Below are positions 39,601 to 51,600 of a stretch of DNA of 64,000 nt, one piece after another. The notes under the pieces are model-generated. The model was not told where the DNA came from, made no database searches, and saw only the letters and a program-made list of their open reading frames with translations. The DNA comes from Monodelphis domestica (taxonomy: Eukaryota > Chordata > Mammalia > Didelphimorphia > Didelphidae), in NCBI RefSeq assembly GCF_027887165.1, contig NC_077231.1:124881987-124945986 (forward strand). The letters are read 5' to 3'. The stretch's first letter is position 1. Every line of letters starts with the position of its first letter. The position numbers and the translations under genes are program-made.

Positions 39601-42600
39601 TCTTTATGACCCTATTTGAGAATTTTTTGGCAAAGACATAGGAATGGTTTTCCAGTTCCTTCTCCAGCTCCTTTTACAAATGAGGGAACTGAGGCAAACA
39701 GAGTTAAGTGACTTGTCCAGGATCATACAGCTAGATTTGAACTCAGAAGGATGAGTCTTCCTACCTTCAAACCTGGGCTCTATCCACTGCACCAACTAGC
39801 TGCCATGCTGAAGATACTGTTAATACTATCTCTGTTAGATCTCTGTGTTCAATGTCCTGAGTTCAAGTCCAGTATTGTACAAGTGTGTGACCCTGGGAAG
39901 GTCACTTAACCACTGGGCGCACCAGGCACCTCCCAGCATCATAAGTTTCAGAGAAGGAGAGGACCTGAATGGGCAGAGGAAGCTTTCCATCGGAGCTCCC
40001 CATCCTGATTGCAGTCGCCCCTTTGGGCAAGATGAAATAAAATGGCCCCAGCGTGTGGGATGGTAGGAGCCCGATTCCCCTGCTGGGTGACACCCACCCA
40101 TCCTCCCCCTGTACGAGGTGGGACCACAAGCAAGGCTTTGGGGTAAGAAGGACCCTGAGCCTGTCATGGGTGAGCCGATGAAGCAGTCCTGGACTTTGGA
40201 GAGCTCCCCAAGAGAGGCTGAGGCTCCGAACCCAGCACAGCCCAGGAGCTCCTTCTGCTTCCCCGCCGGAGGAGGGGATTCACGGGAGAAAAATCAGGAA
40301 TGACTAGGACAATCCCCCAGAGAGCTTTCACCTTTCTTCACGGCGTCCCTGTCCAACGCCGCGAGCAGCTCTTTCCTTTTGGCCTCGTTTCCCGCCAGGG
40401 CAAAGGCGTAGGCCAACAAGGCTTTGGTGTAGACATTGTTTCCTTGGACTTCGTTTTGCTGTGTGTTCCAGCCTGTTTCCAGGCAGAAAAGTGCATTTCG
40501 AACAACAGAATGCTGTCAGGAGATGAAGAGAGTCTTTGAGATACGGGTTACTCTTGGGACAAAAAAAGGAGGAGTAGGACTGAAGCTGGATATAAGCCAC
40601 AGAATATTGAGGGCAACTGGAGAAAGAACTGACCAGGGGCAGCTAGCTACGTGGCTTAGGGGACAGAGAGCCGGACCTGGAAACAGGAGGTCCTGGTTGA
40701 AATCTGGCCTCTAATCTGACACTTCCTAGCTGTGTGACCCTGGACAAGTCACTTGACCTCAAAGGCTTCACCCTTTACCACTCTTCTGCTTTGGAACAGA
40801 TATTGATTTTAAGACAGAAGGTAAGGGCTAAAACAAATTGAAGACTTTCACAAATAATATTATTTAGTAACTAGTTCATATAGGAAAATGTCAAACCTAG
40901 TTAGTAACAGAAGATGAGAAATATGAAGATAATGATAATTTGGTACATACCATATGTTAAGGATTAATACTTAAAAAAAAAACCAAAACCTTCACCTTCT
41001 GTCTTAGAATCAATGATGTGTTTTGGTTCCAAGGCAGAAGAATAACAAGGGCTAAGCAATGAGGGTTAAGTGACTTGTTCAGGGTCACACAGCTAGGAAA
41101 TATCTGAGGCTAAATTTGAACTCCGGACCTCCCATCTCTAGGCTTGGCTCTCAATCCACTGAGCCCCCCCCCCCCCAATGAGTACATTTGTGAAAATCTT
41201 AAATCCTTTTTAAAATGAACCTACATAGTACCAACTTGTTTTTAGCACTTTCCTTTATGCCTTGGGCTTAATTAAAAAAACTTTCTTTATCCATTTTCTG
41301 TGGGCAAAGCTACCAGTTGTCCATTTGGGGATGAATGGTGGTTACAAGGCTGTGCAAATATATGCAATGGGCACTGTCAACTTGACCCAGTCCCCTTCCC
41401 CCCCATCCTGTGGCTCCGTTCACATAAATGTTCTAGCGCCCGCATTCTACCCCAAATGCTCATAGTTTGGCCCTCAAAGGGTGGGACGCTATAATACCGA
41501 TCATTCATTTTTATACAAGTAACTGGGTACGATGAGGGCACGTACAGTGACTGCAAGATTCGCTTCCAGCAGAGCGATGGTGATGTAGGCAGAGAGCATG
41601 AATTCATCTTCTACTCCACCCTGAAAAGGAGAGAGACGTAAGTGCTTAGTATTCAGATTTCCCAGGAGATGCCTCTCTCACCTTAATTGTCACCCCCTCC
41701 TCTCCTATTGCCCCATGGAAGTTCTTGCCATCTGGAGATATCCTGACCAGACTCGGTGTCACAACAAACCTCCATTCTTTTTCCTCATAAAGAGTGATGA
41801 ATGAATGAATGAATGAATGAATGGAAAAAGTATTCATTGAGGGTAGCTAGGTGGCTCAATAAATTAAGAGACAGGTCTAGAGATGAGAGGTACTGGATTC
41901 AAATTTGACCTCAGATACTTCCTAGCTGTAGGTCCCTGGGCAAGTCACTTAACTCCCATTGCCTATCCCTTACTGTTCTTCTGCCTTGGAACCAATACAC
42001 AGTATTGATTCTAAAATAGAAGGTAAAGTTTAAAAAAAAAACATTTGTTTAGAACTTGGGTTCCAAGCACTATGCTAATTATTGTGGATACAAACACAAA
42101 GCAACAATGACCAGGAGAATGATGTCTAGGACTTGTCTCTACCCTTGCTGACTATGGACAGCTTCCTCACATCTCATCCCAACAAGTCCCATGACCTTCC
42201 TTTTGTCTTTCCTTCCCTATTCCCTTCCTTCCTTCCTTTTTTCCCTCCCTCCCTTTATGCATCCCTTACTCCTTACATCTATCCCTCCCTTCCTCCCTTC
42301 TTCCTTCCTTCCCTCCGTCCATTCTTCCCTCCTTCCTTTCTTCACTCCCTTCTTCCTTCTTTCCCTCTCACCTTCCTTCCTTCTTTCCTTTCCTTCTTCT
42401 TTCCTTCCTTTCATCCATCATCTTTTTTTAACCCTTACCTTCCATCTTAGAATCACAACTGTGTATTGGTTCCCAGACAGAAAAGTAGTAAGGACTAGGT
42501 GATGGGAGCTAAGTGACTTGCCCAGGGTCACACAGTCAGGAAGTGTCTGAAACCCAATTTGAACCCAGGACCTCTCATCTCTAGCCCTGCTCTCTATCCA

Positions 42601-45600
42601 CTGAGCCACCTGGCTGCTCCACTTCAGTCATCATTGATATGATCCATGCTAGGACTTAAATCTTCTATTTACCCCTGTGCTCCAGGGAACACATCACCTT
42701 AAGAGCATTGTTTAGTAGTGACCCAGAGCTTCGGAAACAGCCATTTTCTTTCTGTTGCTGTGACAGCCAGAGGAGAGATGCCTGGATATGAGCTTCATCT
42801 ATGAAGATGTGTGACCGAGCCTGTGCAAAGGACTTGAGCACAAAGGCGGTAAGCCTGCCCAGGGAAAGAAACAGTAGAGAGTTGAAGCCTTTGTCTTGAG
42901 ATGATGATTCCATAGTTTCTTTCTAGGCTTGGACTCCAACTGATCCCATAAAGCCCTTGAGGACCAGACATTAGTAGAGCTTAGAGCAGGATTTAGGGTT
43001 GGAGTTTCCTCTTCATTCTATTCCCATACCTTCTCCATTAAGCTACAATTAACGTCAATTCCATTTAAAAATTTGATGAAAGATCTACTGTGTATGAGAT
43101 GTGCTTGGGATACAAGGACAAATGTAATGGTCTCTGCCCTAAAGGAACTTTCATTCCACTGAAGAATATAGCATGTACCCGGATAAATAAATAGGGGATA
43201 AATTTAGGGCATAGACAACTGGAATAATGAGAGGGCACATACAACTGAAGGTGAAGGTGGGGATCAGGCGGAGTTCACAAAAGAAGTGATAAAGTGAATA
43301 AAGTCTTGGAGGATGATAAAAGCTTCTGAGAGGAAGAGAAGAGGAAGGAGTTTCACTGACTGCCCTCAAAGCTTTTCCCCCTTCTCAGATCTGCCTCTTG
43401 GCTTCTTCAATTCCCAGCATCCTATTTGTGCAGGAAGTCTTTCCCAGTCTTCCTTCATCTTCCCCCTGAGACTACTCCAAATTTATCTCATGTAATATAT
43501 TCTCTTGTTTGTACCCAATTGTTTTCGTATTCTCTCCCTCATTAGACTGTGAGCTCTTTGAGAGCAAGGAGGATTCCCCCATCCCTTTGACTCCCCAGTG
43601 CTTAGCACAGTGCCTGGTGCCTACTAGGCTTGTTGGTTTGACTTGGCTTCCTAATAAAGGGGCTTTCCAGTTCTGATTGTGCCTCTTCTTCCCTCTGATT
43701 CATTCTGTGAACCCAACTTTTGCTTCCTGTTTCTCCTTCTTAGGAATACAAAGGTCTGAGCTTCTGTTTTTTTCTAAGCTATTGAGGAAAATTTTTGCTG
43801 TCAGTTTCATTGCCAGTTTGACAATTCCATTTTATGTTTTGCATGTATTTCCAGGATAAAGGAAACCTTTCATTTATAGATCTTGCCATATGGATTGATC
43901 TCTTTCAATATCTACCTCAAAAATTTGAAGCTCCTTTCTCCTTCCCTGCCTACCTGTTACCCCTTAGCATTTTATTCTTTTCTCTGACTTCCTAGTTAGA
44001 ATCCTAAAGTAGAAAATCCTCAAAGGTGACCCTCCCTTCCAAACGTTTATCCATTTTTCACTTGAAAACCTCTAATGGCAGAGAACTCACCTTAAATCAC
44101 CTTATACCAGAGTATATACTTATACCAGAGTATATCAAACCTACCAGAGTATATCATACCATTTCTGGACAGCTTTAGTTATTAGAAGTTGTGTCATATT
44201 AAATTGAAATCTTCTCGCTCTGTCATTTCTGCCCTTTGGTTCTAACTCCATGCTTTTGGGTCAAGCATAATAAGTCTAATACTTCTTCAGTCTTGTTCAA
44301 GAATAATTGTTTTACTTAAGACAAATTGGTACGGTCTTGGAAAGTAATAATTTTTGCTTTTCTAGATTCTGTTCCCAGCATTTCTAGATAATGGACAAAC
44401 AAGGGCACTGATTCAAACTATGACCCAAGGGTCAAATCATTCAGGGTGAGCTAAGAATGGTTTTTACATTCTTAAGTAAAATATTTTAAAATTTAAAAGT
44501 CACTCTGAGCTTGGGTTTAGACTGTGGGCCATAGTTTCCTTCCAAATTAGAGTAATCATAGAATTTCACAGTTGGAAGGGGTCCTAGGCCATAATATACT
44601 TTATTTTTAATTTTATTTATTTACTTTTTAAACCCTTATCTTCTGCCTTGGAACCAATACCAAGGCAGAAGAGTGGTAAAGGCTAGGCAATTAGGATTAA
44701 ATGACTTGCCCAGGATCACACAGGCAGAAAGTATCTGAGGTCACATTTGAACCCAGGACCTTCTATCTTCAGGTTTGGCTATCTACTGAGCTACCTCACT
44801 GCCCTTCTAGTATATTTGATACCTGAGCAGGAATCCTCTTAAATAGACTTTCCACAGTGATGCTTCAAGCTTTGATGAAAGAACTCCCTTGATGGGGAAT
44901 TCATTACGTTATCAGGTAGTCCATTTCATTTGTGGATCATTATAGTGGTTAGGAAATTTTTCTTAATAACCAGCTTGAAATCTGCTTCTCTGAAACTTTT
45001 ACCCATTAGCCTAATTCTGCCATTTGGGGTGATGTAAAACTTATCTCATCTCACTTCTACGTGCCAAACTTTCAAGTAGTTGAAATCGATTATTACACCA
45101 ATCCACCTCAAGTCTCCTTTTCTTTTGGATAATCAATACCACTTCCTTTACTCAATCCTTATCTGACATGATTTTGATGTTAGTGATCAGAGGAGGTCAC
45201 TCTCCTCTGTACATATTCCAGCTTGGATCAATGTACTTCCTAAAACATGGGGGTTCAAAACTAAACAGATGTCCAAAAGCTAGAAAATAATGAGGAGGGA
45301 CTATACTGGTTTTATTCTGGACATTATATTTCTAGAGTCTGAAATCACCTAATATTTTTTAGCTGCCATATTTCATTATTGAATCATGTTGATCTTGTAG
45401 TTCATTAAATTGGATCTTTTTCATAGGTCTCGTAATCTAACTATGTTTCCCCCACCCAAAGGCTAAACTCAGTTATCATGGAATTGGGAGTGATAATGGA
45501 CACTAAAATAACTTACCAGGTATTACCCTCGTTATGGCGAAAGGTGCTGTAGGAGCCATCTGCGTGCTTATAGTTCAGCTGCCTCTGGTAACCTAAAATG

Positions 45601-48600
45601 TGATGTTATATCAGATCCATCATCAAAAATATTTTATGTCAACCCAAGCTTTGTCAGTATGGGTGAGATCAGAGAGGGCATTAAAGTGCATATGAATAGT
45701 GACAACTAATTCTATTGGATAGTATCTCTCAGGAAAGGTTATCATGACACCAGATGATTTCCAGGAAATTGCTAACTCAAACACAGTTGTGGAGGTGATA
45801 GCTGAGACCAGGGGTACAATTTCCTCTCCTTATCTTACCACTTTGGAGGAATCCAATTGCTTTGGCCTTGATCTCTGGTGTCAGCTGGTGTGTTTCATTC
45901 AGATAATTCAGGACATAAATGTTGGGAGCAAAAAGGGCCATATTCTGCTCTCCACAGCCATAGGGCATCTTGAGGAGATTTTGCGTGTCTTGTATTGCGG
46001 ATCCAAGGATGTCACCTGTGAAATAAACAGCATGAGAATAGCGTTGAATAGCAGTATGCATCAAAGACAAGTAGTGAGGAAGAGGAAATGGGTCTAGGGA
46101 AAGTTAAGAGAGTATAGCAGTCCATCATGAATGATGGAGTAAGTGATAGTGGTAGTTCTCCATGGAGAACTTCAGAAAAAGTGAAGGTGAGGTGATGTGG
46201 GAGCAAGCTATACCAGACCTAAAAACTTAACAAAGAAAGTATGTATTGCTTGAAATCACTGGTATAATTGTGTTTGGTGGCGAGAAAAGGAAAGGGAAAA
46301 ATCTGAATTCTAAAATGGTGGAAGACAATTGTCAAAAAATGATTCTATATGTAATTTTAAAAAAATAGAAACTTGCCAAGAGAATGGAAAGAGAGATAAA
46401 TTGGTATTCTTACTTGAGCTAACATCCTTTTTGTTCAAGAGGTATAGAATTCCTGAATCTTCAGTCTTTGTTGTCTAGCAGTTGTCTTTAAATTTGATTT
46501 GGCTGGTAGTTTTGGCCCTATAAGTCTTCAGACTTCCTTAGTTCTCACAGGCATATTGAGCTCCCTAATCAGCAACCTTGAGTACCAATGCCATCTTTGG
46601 TCATACTTCTGATTACTGAACTCTATTTGCTGTTATGGCACCTCTCCCCCAGCCCCACTTCACACCCACACTCTATACTGGAATGATCCCACTAAAATCC
46701 CTTCCCTACTCTCCATCTCCACGAAAGGTCTTTGGTCAGAAACCATTGAATCCACATAGCTGCATGGACAGGGTCAGAGAGAAAAGACCATATGAGCAAG
46801 AGAAAAATGAAGGAGGATGGTCATGAATGATCAATTAAATATAGAGTTGAAAGAGATGGGTCACTCACCCAAAACTGAGAAATAGGCTCTGGCTGATCCA
46901 TCCACAACACTTGGTGGGAGTTTCAGGGATATTTTTTCAGACAGCTCAGTATCTTGGAAAAGAAGTAAATAAAATATGAGGAAGAAAGCTTCCTGTTCGC
47001 ATATATACCTGAAGAGAACTATGACTAGAGGCTGGAACAGTAGTCATTTATAAGAAGTCTTAATAATATTGATAGAATTATAGAATACAAAACTTGGAAG
47101 GACACTATTATTCAATGATTCTATTGACAGAGGCAGCTAGATGGTATAGTCAAAAAAGCATTGGACACTGGAGACAAAAATCTGAATTCAAATCCTCCCT
47201 CAGACACTGAGTGGTATTACCATGACAAATCACTTAAACTGTCTACCTCAATTTTCTCATCTGTAAAATGAGGATAAAAATGGTATCTATCTCCCAGAAA
47301 TGTTGCAAAGGATAGTGTAATATGTATAAGATGCTTTGCAAACTTTAAAACTATATAAATGCTAGTTGTTGTTGTTGTTGTTATGTAGCTAGCTGATGCA
47401 GTAAATAGGATGCTGCCCTGGAATCAAGACTATCTTCAAGGGGCAGCTAAGTGGATCCGTGGATTGAAATCTAGGCCTAGAGATGGGAAGGTCCTAGGTC
47501 CAAATTTGGTCTCAGACACCTCCTAGCTGTGTGATCCTGGGCAAATCACTTAACCCACTTTGCCAAGCCCTTACCACTCTTCTGCACTGGAACTAATAGT
47601 TAGTATTAATTCCAAGATGGAAGGTAAGAGTTTAAAAAAAAAAAAGGTTAATCTTGAGTTCAAATGTAGCCTCGGAGACTTACTAGCTGTGTGATCCTAG
47701 GTAAGTCACCCCTTGAGTGAGATGTTGACTTTTTACATTGTCCCACCAAATCCTTTCCCATTTCTCAAGGTCATTGTAATTTAGTTTCTCCTGGACCCAA
47801 CCCCTTTTTTGTTTGTTAGTTTTCATTATAAGTTATTTATTTAGTCAATTTAGAGCATTATTCCTTGGTTACAAGAATCCCATTCTTTCCCTCCCTTCCC
47901 TTTCCCCACCCTTCCCGTAGCTGACATGCAATTCCACTGGGGACCCAACCCCTTCTTAAAGATTAGCTATCGTCTACTATTGGCTCTTACCTGTTGGACA
48001 AAGCATGGAGTTGAAAGCCTCCTCTTTTTCAATCCCTTCAGGCTTTGAGAGGAGAAAAGAAGAATGCAAAAAATGAGAAGGGTCTGAGATTTCAAGGGAA
48101 GAAAGAATGAAAAGTCGAGGTGCAACTGAGGGCTTTTGCTTATTATTGAGCTTATGGGCTGGGTCAACTACTCCTATTAGCCCCTCACCTTGTTACTAGT
48201 TAGCTGCCTACGTGGGTTTTTGAGATTCCCTATTACCTCAAGGATCAAATATGAAAATCCTCTGTTTGGCTTAAAAAGCCCCCTATAACCTGGCCATTTC
48301 CTATCTTTCTAGTTTCCTTACACCTTATGTTCCACTGCCCAGTCCACCCTGACATGCTCTGCAATCCAGGGATACTGGTCTCCTTGCTGGTCCTCAGATA
48401 CGATGCTCAATCTCCTAACTCAGGCATTTTCACTGGCTTCCCCCACATCCTTGGAATGCTCGCTCTCCTCATCTCTGTTTCCCAGCTTACCAGCCTAAGT
48501 CACAGTGTCCAGCTTTTTTACAAGAAGTCTTTCCCATTCCTTAACTTTAGTTACTTCCATCCAAGACTATACCCAATTTATTTTGGCTAGATTTTGTTTA

Positions 48601-51600
48601 TAGATAACGGTTTTCATGTTGTCTCCCCACTTGGACTGTGACCTCTTTGAAAACAGGGATTGTCTCTGCCTTTCTCTGTATCTTCAGTGCTTGGCACAGT
48701 CAGTAAATGCTTATTGACTGACTGGCTAACCAACTAAATGGTCCTCCATTCTGGGAAGTAATATCAAAGGAGATTCCATTCTCTTAACTTTTTTGTTCAT
48801 TCTTATCAAAGAAGAGAGAGAAAAAAAGAAAAAGGAGGAAAAAAGGGGAAAGTAATGGATAAAGGCCAAAGAAAATGAATAGGCTCTTAGTAAAACTGGG
48901 CCAACATTTAATCCATGAAAAAATAATAACAAAGGCAAGCTATAAACAAGATGTTTGTTCATTATTAGGAAATTTCTCTCCTATTAGGTTTTTCCTTTGT
49001 GCCATGTTCTGGTAAAATAGAAAGGGCATTTTGAAGTTGGAAGGAACATTAGAGATTATTAAGCCACAAACAATTATAGAATTTCTGAGTTGGAAGGGAG
49101 CTCAGAGCTGTCCAAACTATATCTAACCAACAATCCCTTCTAGAGCATCTCCAAAAAGTAGTTAACCAGTCTTTAACTTGGTAGTCAGCAAGATGGTGCA
49201 TGGGTAGAGTGCAGGACCTGGAATCAGGAATATGTAAGTTCAAATCCAACTTTAGACAATTAAGAATTACATGTACCTAGGCAAGTTACTTTACCTCTCT
49301 CAGCCTGTAAAATGGGAATAACAATAGCACTTATCTCCCTGTTGGAAGGATCAAATGAAATAATATTTGTAAAACATTTGCAAACCTTAAAGTGCAACAT
49401 AAGTACTCTCTATTATTATTATTTAATGATCATTAATGATCTATTATTATTATTTAACGATCATTAGGTAATAAGGAGAACCTTATTACCTCCTGAGGCA
49501 GTCTATTCCACTCTGTAATAATAATTGTAATAATACAGTTATTAGCAATTTCCTTCCCTTGGTCAAACCTAAATTACCTCTATACATTTTCTACTGTTTG
49601 TTCCTGGTTTTCCCCTCTGGAGTCAAGCAGAATAAATCATCACTGCTTAACATAATAACCCTTCAGATAAACCTTTCAAATATGTGAAATTGGTTCTCAT
49701 ATTTCACCATAGTCATTCCATCTATAGGATAAACATCTCCATTTCCTTATATGGTATAGTCTTTAGGTCCTTTACTATCTTAACTAACATCCTTGAGCCA
49801 CTATTCCTTTTGCCAGTATTCCTACTAAAAATTTTTTTTTAATATTATTTTATTTGGTCGTTTTCATACATTATTCACTGGAAACAAAGATCGTTTTCTT
49901 TTCCTCCCTTCCCCTTCCCCCCCCCCCTACTAAAATTTGATGAGGAGATTGAACACAATATTCCAGTCCTAGTGTGATCAAGACAGAGTATAGTGGAACT
50001 ATTATCTCCTTCATGCTGGACATTAGTCCACCTTTAAATCAGTCTAAGTTTTTAAGGGTTTTTTTGGGGGGGAGTCTAAGGAAGCTGTCCTGTCAAACTG
50101 TTGACATTGAACATGGAGTCTTCCCAAATTCCCAGACTTTTTTCCCACAAGAATTTCTTATTGGTAAAACTTCTCCTGTCTTGTACTTGTGCAAATGATT
50201 TTCCCCCCCTACATTTCATTTTATAATATTTGATTCATTATTCTAGCCAGCTGAGACAGAGACAAATACTTCTGGGAAAAAGTGAAAAGGATCCTGGCAG
50301 AAACAGGGTATGTGCCAGCATCTCATACCATATAAAAAGGTCCATGACTTAGACATAAAGGGTGACGTTATAAATTAGAGGGACAAAGAAGAAATTGCCT
50401 TCTGGCTCTGGGATGGGGAAGAGTTCATGAAAAAAAAAAACAAAGGGTAGAGAGGACCACAGAAGATAAAATGGACAATTTTATAGCCATTATTTTATTT
50501 GAGCCTTAAAACAACCCTGTGAGGTAGGTACTATAGATTTTTATTATCCCCAGTTTATAGATGAAGAAATTAAAGCTTGGAGATCTCTTAAGACCCCTTT
50601 TCTTCTTAGTTTTTATCTCAAAATCTTTCTTTCATTTTTTAGAGGATAACTAAGACTTGAAGAGTGTTCTATCAGTTCTTTTATTCTTTATATGAGGGAA
50701 ACTGATCTTGACTTTGAACTTTCAAAGCAATTTGGCAATGGGAGAAAAACAAACACCATGTACTATGCAAGTCCCTGCAAAATTGTTCAACACCCCCTGA
50801 AAATAAAGTCCTTACTCCTCAGTTTTTCTTGTATCCAATTCTCTCTCCCTTCCTTTTATTCCTGAGGATATTCTTCTTAAAATTCCTATATAATGTAACT
50901 CAGTGACTAGGGAAGGAACTTTCTGCTTCATTCCTCTACCAAATGAAATTTAACTTCTCAATGCCTCAAGAAACCTTGATTTAGCCCAAAGGGCAATAAA
51001 AGACTGTCTACCCCTTTGATCCAGCCATAGCACTGCTGGGCTTGTACCCCAAAGAGATAATAAGGAAAAAGACTTGTACAAGAATATTCATAGCTGTGCT
51101 CTTTGTGGTGGCAAAAAATTGGAAAATGAGGAGATGCCCTTCAATAGGGGAATGGCTGAACAAATTGTGGTATATGTTGGTGATGGAATACTATTGTGCT
51201 CAAAGTAATAATAAAGTGGAGGAATTCCATGGGGACTGGAACAACCTCCAGGAAGTGATGCAGAGCGAAAGGAGCAGAACCAGGAAAACATTGTACACAG
51301 AGACTGAAACATTGTGGTACAATCAAATGTAATGAACTTCTCCATTAGTGGCAATGCAGTGTCCCTGAACAATCTGTAGGGATCTAAAAAACACTATCCA
51401 CAAGCAGAGGATAAACTGTGGGAGTAAAAACACTGATGAAAAGCAACTGCTTGACTATAAGGTTTGAAGGGATATGACTGAGGAGAGACTCTGAATGAAC
51501 ATCCTAATGCAAATACCAACAACATGGAAATGGGTTTGAATCAAGAACACATGTGATACCCAGTGGAATCGTGTGTGGGCTATGGGAGAGGTGGTGGGAG

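Larger units (their letters stand above)
49050..50080. repeat. CR1/L3-like LINE relic, twice interrupted
   Basis: tttctgagttggaagggagc, tgaggcagtctattccactc, ctctggagtcaagcagaata and cacaatattccagtcctagt. Split by a CORE-SINE (49178) and an L1 tip (49831). Confidence 0.6.

Noticed and set aside
42133-42502. Two plus-strand frames of about 100 codons rich in Ser, Pro, Leu and Phe
   Set aside because: They are translations of the CCTT tract and have no protein-like composition.
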